From NCBI RefSeq assembly GCF_004769235.1, contig NZ_RQFG01000005.1, positions 496,001-560,000 on the forward strand: a stretch of DNA of 64,000 nt, read 5' to 3'. A program made the translations under genes and the position numbers. Source of the DNA: Leptospira kanakyensis (GTDB lineage: Bacteria > Spirochaetota > Leptospiria > Leptospirales > Leptospiraceae). The notes beneath the pieces were generated by a model. It ran no database searches and was not told the DNA's origin. It worked only from the letters and a program-made list of their open reading frames with translations. Every line of letters starts with the position of its first letter. Positions within the stretch are counted from its first letter, which is position 1. Below, piece by piece: positions 44,034-52,806 of this stretch.

Positions 44034-45724
44034 CCGATTCCTCCACCATAACTACCACCACTTTCCGATTGTGTCTCAAATGCCAAACGTAATGAATTCA
44101 ACGCCATTCCAAAGTGATTTGGTACCTTTTTCTTAAATCCCCATAGTGCTTTTCCATTTTCGTCCTCACCGCGCTCACGAATTAACATTGTTAGGTGAAA
44201 TTTAAATTCCTCGTAAAGAGCTAGATCGGCAGGAGGTAACTTCTTTGGATTAGGGAAGAGGAATAGACCGGCTTTAATTGCATCGACAGTTTCCTGTAAT
44301 GAGACATCACGGTTAACTTGTATGACCCCAACTGATTCAGAACCAGGAAGGATTTCTTCTCTTTCTGCAAACTTTTTAGAGAAAAATTGAATTCTAATGT
44401 TGTCTGGGAACTTCAATGCTGTCTTCATCGAGAAGTTTCTATTTGGCATCGCATCTATTACTCCAGAATATACGTTGAAACGTTGAATGGAGTTATAGTA
44501 ATCGATTTCATTTATAACGTGGCCTTTATAAAGGCCAATGATCTTGATACGTCCATCAGTTGTCGGCTCACCAAATACTCCATGAATAGTATCACCTTGG
44601 TCCAAGCCATGAAACGTGAAATATTGGCAGCCATCCTGCAGCACAAAATCAGATTGCCAGCGTTCGATATCTTCTCTTTGAAGAGGCTGCTCTTCATCGG
44701 ATGAGTATGGCCAACCGATCACTGAAATGCAAAAAGCTTTTCTTTTTGCAGAAGTATTCGCATTTAACTGACGTTTATACAATTGGGAAGGGTCGTTCGG
44801 TGTCCACAATTGAGAAAGCTGATATCCGTGATGATCATGCTTTTGGATTTTATTTACGTACTCACCTTTTTGGTTATCTAATGGTTTTCCACAGCCTGCA
44901 CATGCATAAAATACTGATCCAGGTACCGGCTGGATTTTTGAATCCTTATCTTTAAATCCCCAAATAGAATCGTGATCGGATAACCAGCGTTCAATTAGAT
45001 TGTTCCATTCGCCACATCCACATCTAATTAGCCAAAATCCCTGAGAAGAATTTAAAAATTCAGCGTGAATGCCGAAGTTTGGTAAACTTGGCTGTGATCC
45101 GAACATCATCCAACCGAGTTTTGATGCGAGTAACCTGTCTGGTACGAATTCGATATTTTCTTCATCATGTTCGTCAACTTCATCTAATCCAACAGCATCT
45201 AAGTCGATTGTTTTGACTCCACGTTTGGTCCATGTTCCACGAAGAGCTAAAGTAAAATCCCCAAGCTTTTTGGTACGATTGTTATCAGTTTGATTTTCTT
45301 TTAAATACTGATGGAGAACTTTACAATTTTGTAAAAATGGAACAACTCGATCATCATGAAAGTCTTTCATTGATGTATCGTCAGGAAAATATAAACCTGC
45401 TTTGAGACTTGTTCCTGCACCTTTCCATGTTAGACGACCTAGCATCCAAGTACTGAAAATAACCTGTGCTGCTTTTAGAAAAACTAGATATGGATGGTTT
45501 TGAGATACTCTGGTAATCCATTTCCAGAAAGCATATCCTTCAAAAGAAAATGGAACCAGTTGGCCGAAAGGCCCCTTTACGAGAATGTTTTGACAAAGAA
45601 ATTCTTCGAGAGTTGTACCGGCAACACCTGAAAGACTTGTAGATTGAGTAACGATACTATCGAGCTCATCAAAAAATCTTTCCGATGCGGAAGCAGTCTG
45701 TCTTCTTCTTTTCTCAGCCCTCAC
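44030..45724 (-). CDS. Terminase large subunit (Mu gp28 / GpA-like)
   Basis: 564 aa from the GTG at 45724 (GGAG 10 nt upstream); a longer TTG start at 45781 would lie almost wholly in the upstream gene. ATPase: a degenerate Walker A region FLKAAQVIFSTW (about 82-93) and Walker B AVGLDEVDEHDE (about 176-187). A zinc-finger insert (CGCG, CAGCGKP) follows; the nuclease domain has GLDQGDTIHG and YSGVIDAMPN acids. It packages phage DNA into the portal. Overlaps the portal start by 4 bp. Confidence 0.83.
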   Translation of the reverse strand: MRAEKRRRQTASASERFFDELDSIVTQSTSLSGVAGTTLEEFLCQNILVKGPFGQLVPFSFEGYAFWKWITRVSQNHPYLVFLKAAQVIFSTWMLGRLTWKGAGTSLKAGLYFPDDTSMKDFHDDRVVPFLQNCKVLHQYLKENQTDNNRTKKLGDFTLALRGTWTKRGVKTIDLDAVGLDEVDEHDEENIEFVPDRLLASKLGWMMFGSQPSLPNFGIHAEFLNSSQGFWLIRCGCGEWNNLIERWLSDHDSIWGFKDKDSKIQPVPGSVFYACAGCGKPLDNQKGEYVNKIQKHDHHGYQLSQLWTPNDPSQLYKRQLNANTSAKRKAFCISVIGWPYSSDEEQPLQREDIERWQSDFVLQDGCQYFTFHGLDQGDTIHGVFGEPTTDGRIKIIGLYKGHVINEIDYYNSIQRFNVYSGVIDAMPNRNFSMKTALKFPDNIRIQFFSKKFAEREEILPGSESVGVIQVNRDVSLQETVDAIKAGLFLFPNPKKLPPADLALYEEFKFHLTMLIRERGEDENGKALWGFKKKVPNHFGMALNSLRLAFETQSESGGSYGGGIG

Positions 45725-46304
45725 GTTCCGAGTTCTCCTCGATGAAGGCAATATCCAAATTTTTGGAGATCGTGATTTCAAGTTTTAAGTTTTGAAAAAA
45801 TTGTCTAAAGACATCTGGATTAGAATCCAGGAATTTTGATAGTTTGGCAGTTTTGCGTATCGCTCGGTTGATACCTTTTGCAATTTCTTCTGGTTCGAGA
45901 CGCTCCCTTTCTTTTTCGAGCATCTTCTCCATATCATTCATTAAGCCACGGAAAGTATTCCAGGCACCTTCGCCAGATTTAAACTGAACCTTTAGATTTC
46001 CTTCTTCATCAAATACTTGCCTTTTTAGTGAGCGGAATGCTTTTACTGTATCAATTTTTATTGAGGTCAAACTAATCTCAGCATCTTTAAGTGCAGAATT
46101 TCTAGCCTGACTTTCTATTAAAAGACGATCTTCCTGTGGAGACGTTCCTGTTGCTTCATCTTGTTTTTCTAACCAAGTCCGAATTGTATTTGAGGTAATT
46201 TTTGGATGTTCTGCTTTTAAAATCGCAGCAATTTGTTCTGCATTATCGCCATTGATAACGTGCATGTTGATTGCACGCCTTTGAGTTGCTTTAGAATACG
46301 ACAC
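45714..46304 (-). CDS. Terminase small subunit candidate (HTH, coiled coil)
   Basis: 196 aa from the GTG at 46304. N-terminal helix-turn-helix (about 3-45: AEQIAAILKAEHPKITSNTIRTW) then long charged helices (MEKMLEKERERLEPEEIAKG). Order before the large terminase and this layout fit a small terminase. The start is uncertain: the predicted promoter leaves little leader for the GTG, so the ATG at 46259 is an alternative. In-frame sequence to 46499 lies in the Gam gene and is rejected. Confidence 0.6.
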   Translation of the reverse strand: MSYSKATQRRAINMHVINGDNAEQIAAILKAEHPKITSNTIRTWLEKQDEATGTSPQEDRLLIESQARNSALKDAEISLTSIKIDTVKAFRSLKRQVFDEEGNLKVQFKSGEGAWNTFRGLMNDMEKMLEKERERLEPEEIAKGINRAIRKTAKLSKFLDSNPDVFRQFFQNLKLEITISKNLDIAFIEENSEREG

Positions 46305-46312
46305 AAGAGACG
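46299..46312 (+). promoter_or_regulatory. Inverted partial copy of the 22-bp element
   Basis: CGACACAAGAGACG on the plus strand matches the right part of the element (GACACAAGGGACA in copy C) but faces copy C at 46356 in opposite orientation, about 50 bp away. It overlaps the start of the small terminase gene. The pair would form a dyad around the -10-like TGTAAT (46314-46319). Confidence 0.4.
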
Positions 46313-46355
46313 TATTACAGATTGCGACAAGTATCCAACAAATTATCGTTATACT

Positions 46356-46379
46356 TGTCCCTTGTGTCTTTTCTTTTTT
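46356..46379 (-). promoter_or_regulatory. 22-bp prophage element, copy C (before the terminase operon)
   Basis: Minus-strand reading AAAAGAAAAGACA then CAAGGGACA; 18 of 22 positions agree with copy B. TGTAAT starts 36 bp downstream. It overlaps the stop of the Gam gene. Confidence 0.55.
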
Positions 46380-46980
46380 AAGCTGCAGAGGATTGCTCTC
46401 CTGCACTGACATCATGTTCTGCGTCAACTTCAGCAGGAATGATGTAGAGTCTTTCTGATTCTTCAGACAACTCGATACCAATTGCATTTTTGGAACCAAG
46501 TGGATCCGCTAGAATCGCATCCTTGTTCAATTCTAGTTTGACGCGCAAAAAGTTTCTAGAAAGTGAAGAAACGAGTTCCGTGAATTTTGTAAACAGTCCT
46601 CCCTTCTTAACGATCGATTCCAAAAATTCCGAAGTCGCTCGTGTTTTAATTGATGGAGGAACTCGACGGATCTTTAGACTACCGGATACGAGCTTTGCAG
46701 TTTTTCTCGTGGGAAAGTTTGGGAAAAGTTCATCCCTATGTTTACCTACATAGAATTTCACACCAGATGCAATGTGTGCAATTTTTTGGTCGTAAGGAAC
46801 CAGTTCCTCTTTTAAGGCTTCTCGGATCGCAGCAATCTTGTTATCTGCCAAAGCAATCAAATCCTTTCGGGAACGAGAAACTCTACCGAGTAATTCAATT
46901 CCTTTTTCCAGTTCTTCCTGATCCTCATAATGATTATCAGGCATCAATGAAAGAAGGTTTTGTCGACGTTTACTGAGCAT
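46378..46980 (-). CDS. gam: Gam-like host-nuclease inhibitor
   Basis: 200 aa. Long N-terminal helices (LGRVSRSRKDLIALADNKIAAIREAL quoted only to IALADNKIAAIRE), then VKFYVGKHRDELFP and RKTAKLVSGSLKIRRVPPSIK, the Mu Gam block. Gam binds ends of linear DNA and protects them from RecBCD-type exonuclease, matching the Ku fold. AAGGAG lies 6 nt before the ATG at 46980; an in-frame ATG at 47001 is less well placed. Lies after the MuB-like gene in the early operon. Confidence 0.85.
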   Translation of the reverse strand: MLSKRRQNLLSLMPDNHYEDQEELEKGIELLGRVSRSRKDLIALADNKIAAIREALKEELVPYDQKIAHIASGVKFYVGKHRDELFPNFPTRKTAKLVSGSLKIRRVPPSIKTRATSEFLESIVKKGGLFTKFTELVSSLSRNFLRVKLELNKDAILADPLGSKNAIGIELSEESERLYIIPAEVDAEHDVSAGEQSSAA

Positions 46981-47110
46981 TACCAACTCCTTGACTCGCA
47001 TCGACGACGACTCCTCTTGATGTTGATTTTACCATTTGCGCAGGGGGAACGGTTCGCCGTTTCTTCTTCGCTGCTCTTTTCTTCTTTGCCTGTTTTTTCT
47101 TAGCTGGCAT
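46970..47110 (-). CDS. Lys/Arg-rich small phage protein
   Basis: 46 aa, ATG at 47110 with AGGAG 9 nt upstream. The first half is almost only Lys, Arg and Ala (MPAKKKQAKKKRAAKKKRR), the second has PPAQMV and VVVDASQGVGNAQ. Probably a nucleic-acid-binding tail protein. It overlaps the Gam start by 11 bp, so it sits in the operon in the normal way. Confidence 0.6.
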   Translation of the reverse strand: MPAKKKQAKKKRAAKKKRRTVPPAQMVKSTSRGVVVDASQGVGNAQ

Positions 47111-47139
47111 ATTGATTGTCTCCTTATACTAAAAAATGA

Positions 47140-48150
47140 TCACTCGACTTCAGCTGATGAAAGTATTGGAGATTTTTTCCCAGTACGTTCTCTATAGATT
47201 CGACCTAACGATGATTTTGCGATTGATTCGTCTTTTGGGTTTTTCCCTGGATGGAACAAGGACTCTTCGATTTTTTTGTTATCAAATTCCTTTCCATAAT
47301 CATCTTGAATTCTTCTTCGAAGTTCTCTTTTCGAAATCCGCAATCGTTCCATCATAGTGCGAATTCCGTCAGAGATTACGTTTCTTAAATAACTCTCTCG
47401 AACGACTCCGTCTTTTTGGAATTCAGGATATGAAAAGGAAATGGCTTTGATAAGATTTTCTACTGAAAGAGGATTCTTTGACGAAAGATTTGAATAAAAC
47501 AATTCTTTCGTTTTTTCCCCGCTCTTACCTGGAGGGAACTTGATATTAAATCCTTGTTCGGCGATGGATAAAAGTTCTACTCTTGTCAGCGGTTTACTAC
47601 GAAAGGAAAATACTCGATGACCAATCTCTGGGCTATCGAGAATACCTGATAACCTTGTTTCGGGTTTCATAAACATAATGATAGAAAAGAGGTGACTTTG
47701 ATTAGGTGATGCCAATTCCCAAAGTTTTTTTAAGTCACGAAAACCACTCCAACGTAATGCCTGAGCCTCATCAATGACCAGTACCACCTTACGGTTTTGT
47801 TCTTCCACCCAAAGCAACAAGTCCCTTAGTCGGAAATATCTTTCGTTTTGATTACCAGGGATATTCTCAGCTGGACGTATCGCTCGAATCATGTGTCGCG
47901 CGATAAATGGTATGGAAATCCCAGAGATTGAGCTCTCCCAAACGGGTCCTGCATTCACGATGATGTGTTTATTTTTTTTCGCTTCGAGGAGAGCTTTGAT
48001 TTGGTTAAACATAAATGTTTTCCCATCGCCAACTTCTCCTTCCACAACCAACCAGGAGTTCGTTTTTACCGCTTCTTTCGCGAGCCTTACGATTGTATCC
48101 GTATTTTTCGTATTAACGAAAGTAGGCCGATATTTTATAACATCTGTCAT
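47140..48150 (-). CDS. MuB-like AAA ATPase (transposition target protein)
   Basis: 336 aa. Walker A GEVGDGKT (38-45) and Walker B VVLVIDEAQ (D127), with FSFRSKPLTRVELLSIAEQ sensor region. MuB binds DNA with ATP, marks target sites and stimulates MuA. Its start overlaps the transposase stop by 4 bp, as in Mu-like operons. Confidence 0.87.
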   Translation of the reverse strand: MTDVIKYRPTFVNTKNTDTIVRLAKEAVKTNSWLVVEGEVGDGKTFMFNQIKALLEAKKNKHIIVNAGPVWESSISGISIPFIARHMIRAIRPAENIPGNQNERYFRLRDLLLWVEEQNRKVVLVIDEAQALRWSGFRDLKKLWELASPNQSHLFSIIMFMKPETRLSGILDSPEIGHRVFSFRSKPLTRVELLSIAEQGFNIKFPPGKSGEKTKELFYSNLSSKNPLSVENLIKAISFSYPEFQKDGVVRESYLRNVISDGIRTMMERLRISKRELRRRIQDDYGKEFDNKKIEESLFHPGKNPKDESIAKSSLGRIYRERTGKKSPILSSAEVE

Positions 48151-49985
48151 TTGCTAACCTCAGGGAATGTGTCCCTTATAATTTCGATTGTGTCGTAAAC
48201 TTCTTGTGCAGGGATATATCCAATCTTTCTTTTAGATGATCGTAACAACTGTAATACGATCGCACCGATCGAAAGATTCTCATCTCGTTCATCTGCAAGC
48301 TTCATGGAAAGTTCTTCCAGTGATTCTTCTGTATGTCCGAGCTCATTTAGCATCCATTCAAATGCATCGTCGGTACTCTCAAATTTTTCTGGAGCCATTG
48401 GAGTGTGCGTCTGCCGATGTTCTTTTGATACGTGCAGTTTGCCGTAAGGAACTTCTGGCAAATCAGGAAGTGCATCCGAAAGAACCAAAGTTTTTTCCGC
48501 AGCTTTCGCTGAAGACAAAACCTTTTTTCGGTTTTTTATTCGGCTTGTTTCGGTAAGTCCATCACGATCGCCAACGTTCTTGAAACTACCAGGCTCCCTT
48601 CCAATAGGCCCTGCTGGATCTGCTGTAAGGCGAATACCATCACAAGTTAGAACTTCAAATCCACCTCTTGAGTTTCTGTACACCTTGACAGCCTCTCTGG
48701 TTCGATCTGATACAACCTGTCCATTTGGATATCGAAGTAAATACTGTGTTGCTTCGATTTCGATACAGCCGTATGCGTTAATCTTTCTGATTTCTTCTTT
48801 GATTGAAGCATCTGTCAGATTCTGTTTCGTAACTGCTTTGATCGGCTTTTCATTCGCAGACTTTAGCCATTTCTCATACGATTTTAATTTCGAATTTCTA
48901 GAAACTTGATACCTATATAAAAGAAGATTAAATTCATCTAAATTTCGAATCATTCCTCTAACGGCCATAGTTTCGCAACATCGTTTAATCGCTGAAATAC
49001 GGCTTTCAATTGGCCCTTTCGCTTTAGAGTGACCAGGGAAGTGAGACTCTTGGATAATATCCAATCTTGAAAAAAATCCAGAAAGAGATTCAAAAGCGGT
49101 ATGTTTATCCGTATAGACTCTCTCTGGTGTTCCCTGTATTGGAATATACCCATCATCCTTTTCCAAAAATGCGCGAGAAAGAAAGTCATGCCAATCAGTC
49201 GAATTTTCTCCACCGTGAGTTGATTCCTTTCCCTTAGCGATTGGTGCGTATGCGTATGCGTAAAAAGCCTTTGAATACACATCTACAGCCACATAAATAT
49301 GAACCTTACGAAGAGTAGCTTCTTTGGAGCCTTCATAGATCCTCGTTAAACCGGATTCAATATCGGGCCGGATGGATATTCTCGATTCTTTCCCAGGTTC
49401 CAAATAAACTGCGTTAAGTGGTGATGCATCAAACATCCAAAACTGGTTTGAATAAGTAGCCATCCAAGTAACAGAAGCCAACGGCTTACTCATTTGTTTT
49501 CGGGTGATACCACGTTCGTTTAATGCTCTTCCTAGTTTGAAACGATCCCAAATCCCCTTTCGGATAGTTCCCAATCGCTCGGCTTGTTCAATAGCAAACT
49601 CCATCGACTTCCCATATTTTCGATTTAAGGCAAAGCCAACGGTGCGAAGGTCTCGATCTTTGCCGGTACCAGTCTTTGCTTGCTCATGTTGCACTTCACC
49701 TGCAAACATGAGTTTTGTGATCTCATAGATTTCAAGTTCTCTTAATGCAATTTCTGCAACACCAAGCCTCGATCCAGTTTTCTTCCGTTCAACTTTTGCC
49801 ACCGAAAAGATAGACTCTCCTTCAAGGAGACGGTTGAAAATGTTGTAAATTTGTGGTCTAGCTAGGCCCAGTGAATCGACAGCCCTTCGGACAATCTGTC
49901 CGACTTCGGAACGTGTACCGGCCTCTCTTGCGAGTTTCCAGTCCCGAAATAGAGGCATCACGATTCCAATATCTAGCTGCTTCAC
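48147..49985 (-). CDS. MuA-like DDE transposase
   Basis: 612 aa from the GTG at 49985 (GGA 6 nt upstream), overlapping the previous stop (GTGA). Catalytic triad: Asp186 (WMFDASPLN), Asp293 (VYTDKHTAF) and Glu327 (KGPIESR). The 34-residue spacing between second Asp and Glu is the DD35E type, and the N-terminal part (about 1-150) resembles HTH DNA-binding domains. It joins phage ends to new DNA for integration and replication. A beta-barrel segment (YLLRYPNGQVV) and a charged C-terminal tail for MuB contact follow. Confidence 0.92.
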   Translation of the reverse strand: MKQLDIGIVMPLFRDWKLAREAGTRSEVGQIVRRAVDSLGLARPQIYNIFNRLLEGESIFSVAKVERKKTGSRLGVAEIALRELEIYEITKLMFAGEVQHEQAKTGTGKDRDLRTVGFALNRKYGKSMEFAIEQAERLGTIRKGIWDRFKLGRALNERGITRKQMSKPLASVTWMATYSNQFWMFDASPLNAVYLEPGKESRISIRPDIESGLTRIYEGSKEATLRKVHIYVAVDVYSKAFYAYAYAPIAKGKESTHGGENSTDWHDFLSRAFLEKDDGYIPIQGTPERVYTDKHTAFESLSGFFSRLDIIQESHFPGHSKAKGPIESRISAIKRCCETMAVRGMIRNLDEFNLLLYRYQVSRNSKLKSYEKWLKSANEKPIKAVTKQNLTDASIKEEIRKINAYGCIEIEATQYLLRYPNGQVVSDRTREAVKVYRNSRGGFEVLTCDGIRLTADPAGPIGREPGSFKNVGDRDGLTETSRIKNRKKVLSSAKAAEKTLVLSDALPDLPEVPYGKLHVSKEHRQTHTPMAPEKFESTDDAFEWMLNELGHTEESLEELSMKLADERDENLSIGAIVLQLLRSSKRKIGYIPAQEVYDTIEIIRDTFPEVSK

Positions 49986-50983
49986 TCTAATTCCTTTCCC
50001 GTAGTAACAGGAAGGCAATCCTGCCAAGAATCATATACGGAATGGTAAATTCCTTGTATTGTCACAAGGAAGATGTTTACGATCTTCCCATTTTCAGAAC
50101 TATGTTCTAGTTCGTTTAACTCTGATTCGTGGGCAACCTTTAGAACATCCGCAAATTCCTGAATTCCGTTAACAGCATTTGTCAAAATTGCAGATAACGA
50201 TTCTCTTTCACGGAAAGCTCGACGAACTTCAGGAGGAATGCCAGTCTCATGTGTCTGGTCATTTAACATTTCTTGAAGCTCTTTGATTCGTGAATCGAAG
50301 GACTCGTTTACCCTTTGGTTATCATCAACCTTCTTTTCTAAGTTTGAAATTTGGGTATTTTTTTCTTTGAGAAGCTTAACCGTTTCCTTGTTTTGTTTGG
50401 ACTGGAGTTCTTTTTCGTAATCGGATAGGCCGAGAATTCTTCCGTCAGGAAAATGGACTTCACCTTCCTGAAACAAGGCATTGTCTTCCTTCATGCCTTC
50501 GACGAGTTTTACAAGTGATGTTTCTGTTCTTCCGGAAAGTACTTTCTTGTTTACCTCAGAGGTGAGCAGCTTTTCCGCAACGGTAAGATATTTGGAAACC
50601 TTCCACCAATGAAACTCCGTATGTTCTTCAACAAAACCTTGCATGGTTTCGCAGTCAGCTAACAGGAAGAGTTGGTCCCGATTAATCTCATGAAGTGCAA
50701 TCATGATATTTTCCTGGGCCGCTTTCAGCATTTCCGAAGAAACTCGGATTGTACGCATTAACTGGTTGAGTCGCGTATGTCTGTCAGTGCTCAAAGCTGA
50801 AACGTCTTGGCTAGCAAGAGAATTTGAAGATTCTTCGACCGAAGTGGTTTGAGTTTCTTTGGCTTCTTCTAAAGATCCGGCCTTCGACTTGGATTTCTTG
50901 TCTTCTGCATTCTTTCCCTTGTTAGGGGCCGATTCATTTTTTTTAACCTTGGAGGTTTTGTTGTTCTTTGCGTTTTTGCTCAT
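49982..50983 (-). CDS. Coiled-coil early phage protein
   Basis: 333 aa; GGAAGGA 4 nt before the ATG at 50983. Acidic, basic and Ser-rich N-terminal tail (about 1-70), then helices with HEINRDQLFLLADCETMQGFVEEHTEFHWWKVSKYL (quoted in part: FHWWKVSKYLTVAEK), a coiled coil (NTQISNLEKKVDDNQRV) and a globular end. Placed just before the transposase. Not recognised. Confidence 0.65.
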   Translation of the reverse strand: MSKNAKNNKTSKVKKNESAPNKGKNAEDKKSKSKAGSLEEAKETQTTSVEESSNSLASQDVSALSTDRHTRLNQLMRTIRVSSEMLKAAQENIMIALHEINRDQLFLLADCETMQGFVEEHTEFHWWKVSKYLTVAEKLLTSEVNKKVLSGRTETSLVKLVEGMKEDNALFQEGEVHFPDGRILGLSDYEKELQSKQNKETVKLLKEKNTQISNLEKKVDDNQRVNESFDSRIKELQEMLNDQTHETGIPPEVRRAFRERESLSAILTNAVNGIQEFADVLKVAHESELNELEHSSENGKIVNIFLVTIQGIYHSVYDSWQDCLPVTTGKELE

Positions 50984-51200
50984 AATATTCCTTCCCTTTA
51001 ACTTTTGCTTCAATAATAGCTTCATTTTTATATTCATCGAATTCGGTGTTTATTCCTAGTTTTCGAAGAAACATATACATCAGTGAAAGTTCTCCAAGTG
51101 CAACTTCCATAGGATGTTTCCCTGCGCGAGCTGCAGAAGTACCTACAAGTTGAGAGACAATTCCGTATGATGCATTGAATTCATCTAAGAGTTCGCTCAT
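50943..51200 (-). CDS. Small early phage protein
   Basis: 85 aa. AGGAGAATGAT precedes the ATG. Hydrophobic centre (VALGELSLMYMFLRKLG) and a charged C-terminal helix. Its end overlaps the start of the coiled-coil gene by 41 bp, an unusually long overlap. Function unknown. Confidence 0.6.
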   Translation of the reverse strand: MSELLDEFNASYGIVSQLVGTSAARAGKHPMEVALGELSLMYMFLRKLGINTEFDEYKNEAIIEAKVKGKEYYEQKRKEQQNLQG

Positions 51201-51201
51201 A

Positions 51202-51294
51202 TCATTCTCCTAATACGAAAGATATGAATCTATCGACGATGTTTTGTTTTTTGTAGTGAAGCAGTGGTGGCTGCATGTAAAAATGTGTTCTCAT
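51202..51294 (-). CDS. Very small early phage protein
   Basis: 30 aa: MRTHFYMQPPLLHYKKQN then IVDRFISFVLGE. GGAGG lies 6 nt before the ATG, which overlaps the stop of the previous gene (ATGA); its stop falls 1 bp before the next start. This seamless fit supports a real gene despite its size. A longer frame read through to 51576 is rejected. Confidence 0.5.
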   Translation of the reverse strand: MRTHFYMQPPLLHYKKQNIVDRFISFVLGE

Positions 51295-51563
51295 CGGAAC
51301 ACCTCCAAAAATTTTTTTTGATTTGTTTCCAGATTCTGATTTTTCACATATTCCTCCATCCTTGCCTTGCTTAATGGAAGAAGTTCTTTTACTTTTAACT
51401 GTGCAAGAGAAGCAATCTCCTTGCTTGTGAATCGTTCCTTCTCTAAATCGAGAAGCGAATCCCAAAATGAATTGAAACGAGTTTCGGAAAGACCGCAAAG
51501 TATAAGAGCGCGCAGCTTCTTGATCTGATGTCGAGGCTGAAAAGGTTTTGATTTGTTGCTCAT
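51291..51563 (-). CDS. Small early phage protein
   Basis: 90 aa, charged and helical: MSNKSKPFQPRHQIKKLRALI and later LSKARMEEYVKNQ (first quote has 21 residues split: MSNKSKPFQPRHQ and IKKLRALI). The start overlaps the upstream gene by 4 bp. SKEIASLAQLKVKELLPL resembles a helix-turn-helix edge. Not recognised. Confidence 0.6.
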   Translation of the reverse strand: MSNKSKPFQPRHQIKKLRALILCGLSETRFNSFWDSLLDLEKERFTSKEIASLAQLKVKELLPLSKARMEEYVKNQNLETNQKKFLEVFR

Positions 51564-51808
51564 CTCTTTTGTTCACCTAATCGTTCCTCAACGAGTTTCT
51601 CGTTTTGCCATTCTGCAAAATCTGCAACTTCATTCATGTCTTCAATAAATGCCTGTTCAATGGAAGCGCGATTGATCGCAAGCTCTGCAATCCTACGATG
51701 CACCTTGCTACGGTTTTGTTTACCTCTACCAATTTCCTTAATCGCTTGCTCAGCGTATTTCGACCAGAGAGCTCCACGCAGAAATGAGATTCTTTCAGCA
51801 ATGGTCAT
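51560..51808 (-). CDS. Small early phage protein
   Basis: 82 aa, basic and helical (SKYAEQAIKEIGRGKQNRSK), no motifs. 4-bp overlaps on both sides place it in the early operon. Confidence 0.6.
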   Translation of the reverse strand: MTIAERISFLRGALWSKYAEQAIKEIGRGKQNRSKVHRRIAELAINRASIEQAFIEDMNEVADFAEWQNEKLVEERLGEQKR

Positions 51809-52068
51809 GGAAGGTCCTCCACATAGTTTTCGGCCCAGGAAAGGGCATGCGCTGCGAGATAAATCAGATGCTGTGCAATCTCTCTGTTCGAGCCATCTTT
51901 CATCACATATCCAAGTGAACCGATGCGCGAGACCAAGTTTGCAAATTTTGCAAAGTGATCCGTTTGGTTTTTTAAGTACGGTTGGTACGGTGGTAGATCA
52001 TTAACTCTAACCGATTGAATTCGTTTTAGAGTTAGCTGGGTTCGCAAGTTACCAGGGAGCGTTCGCAT
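51805..52068 (-). CDS. Early phage protein; N-terminal extension in the frame is repeat-derived
   Basis: 87 aa from the ATG at 52068, which has AAGGAG 5 nt upstream. The frame stays open to an ATG at 52335 with its own weaker GGAAG; the extension (residues 1-89 of that version) reads RESRRLAPSGG and RQPEEREQ-like words and looks like translated intergenic repeat. The core ends with HLIYLAAHALSWAENYV, a helix, and has no known motif. Confidence 0.55.
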   Translation of the reverse strand: MRTLPGNLRTQLTLKRIQSVRVNDLPPYQPYLKNQTDHFAKFANLVSRIGSLGYVMKDGSNREIAQHLIYLAAHALSWAENYVEDLP

Positions 52069-52335
52069 TAATTCTCCTTGCCGAGAGAGAATAAACCGGT
52101 GCTTCGGCACAAAGTTTGGTTGCTTTTGCTCACGCTCCTCTGGTTGGTGCCTAGCAACAGATTCGCGAACTCCGCCACTAGGTGCGAGCCTACGACTCTC
52201 GCGCACTTCTTTTTTATCAGCTTCATTTTTATATTCAACCGCATCTTTGAAGTTATACGGTGGAGCACATGAAGGCCCTGGGCTAGATAATGAAATTTCA
52301 TAAGAAGCAGAAACTAAACTAGCTACGCGCACCAT
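52069..52335 (-). other. Repeat-like open segment in the early operon
   Basis: GC-richer DNA with TTCGCGAA, GGTGCCTAG and CCACTAGGTGCGAG, flanked by short inverted elements (GTGCG...CGCAC). It interrupts the otherwise gene-dense early arm and is read in frame with the downstream gene. It may be a host repeat captured by the prophage or an N-terminal extension. I could not match it to another copy in this window. Confidence 0.4.
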
Positions 52336-52336
52336 T

Positions 52337-52555
52337 TTACTTCCCTTTATTATGGCGTTCCTTCGCCTTTCGTTCTTCTAATTGCCTACGCTTGGTTCCG
52401 TGATCAAAACCCAAGTCAGCTGGCTCAGTATTTTTTGTTTGCTTTAGAGATTTATATCCCTCAACAAAACCATTCGTATAATCACTGCGGTCTTCGTTGG
52501 ATACAAAATATATCCGTGCGTTCTTTGTCATTGTATCCAAGGCAGAGGGGTTCAT
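52337..52555 (-). CDS. Small early phage protein
   Basis: 72 aa. ARIYFVSNEDRSDYTNGF begins a short globular part, then a charged tail (KRRQLEERKAKERHNKGK). Overlaps the upstream membrane gene by 4 bp. Not recognised. Confidence 0.6.
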   Translation of the reverse strand: MNPSALDTMTKNARIYFVSNEDRSDYTNGFVEGYKSLKQTKNTEPADLGFDHGTKRRQLEERKAKERHNKGK

Positions 52556-52806
52556 AAGGAGTCCTCCGTGGCTGCGGTGATCAAAAAATAAAATAATGTT
52601 ACGCCTACGAATGTAAAAAGGAAATATCCCCTCTGTGGCTGACTCCAGCTATGTGAAGAAAAATCTCCGAGGTATAAACCAAATACCGCCCATGCAATGG
52701 ATATCCCAACAATACATCCTCTCATAAGAAAAGGAATGCTCTTCCGGATTTTACGATAAAACAAAACTGCATCCACAATATCGTTTGGTTCTTTTTCGTT
52801 GTTCAT
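52552..52806 (-). CDS. Two-helix membrane phage protein
   Basis: 84 aa from the ATG at 52806, which overlaps the upstream stop (ATGA). Two transmembrane helices (about 24-44 and 57-77: IPFLMRGCIVGISIAWAVF and GYFLFTFVGVTLFYFLI). The frame runs further to 52944 inside the HTH gene; that part is rejected. Function unknown. Confidence 0.6.
   Translation of the reverse strand: MNNEKEPNDIVDAVLFYRKIRKSIPFLMRGCIVGISIAWAVFGLYLGDFSSHSWSQPQRGYFLFTFVGVTLFYFLITAATEDSL

Noticed and set aside
48169..48190. Possible fifth copy of the 22-bp element before the MuB-like gene
   Set aside because: Only the right half (TAAGGGACA) fits; the left half differs, total about 14 of 22, and it codes for the transposase C-terminus.
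51202..51576. A 124-aa gene in this frame
   Set aside because: Its first 94 codons lie over a better-supported 90-aa gene with normal overlaps; only the last 30 codons have their own ribosome site.
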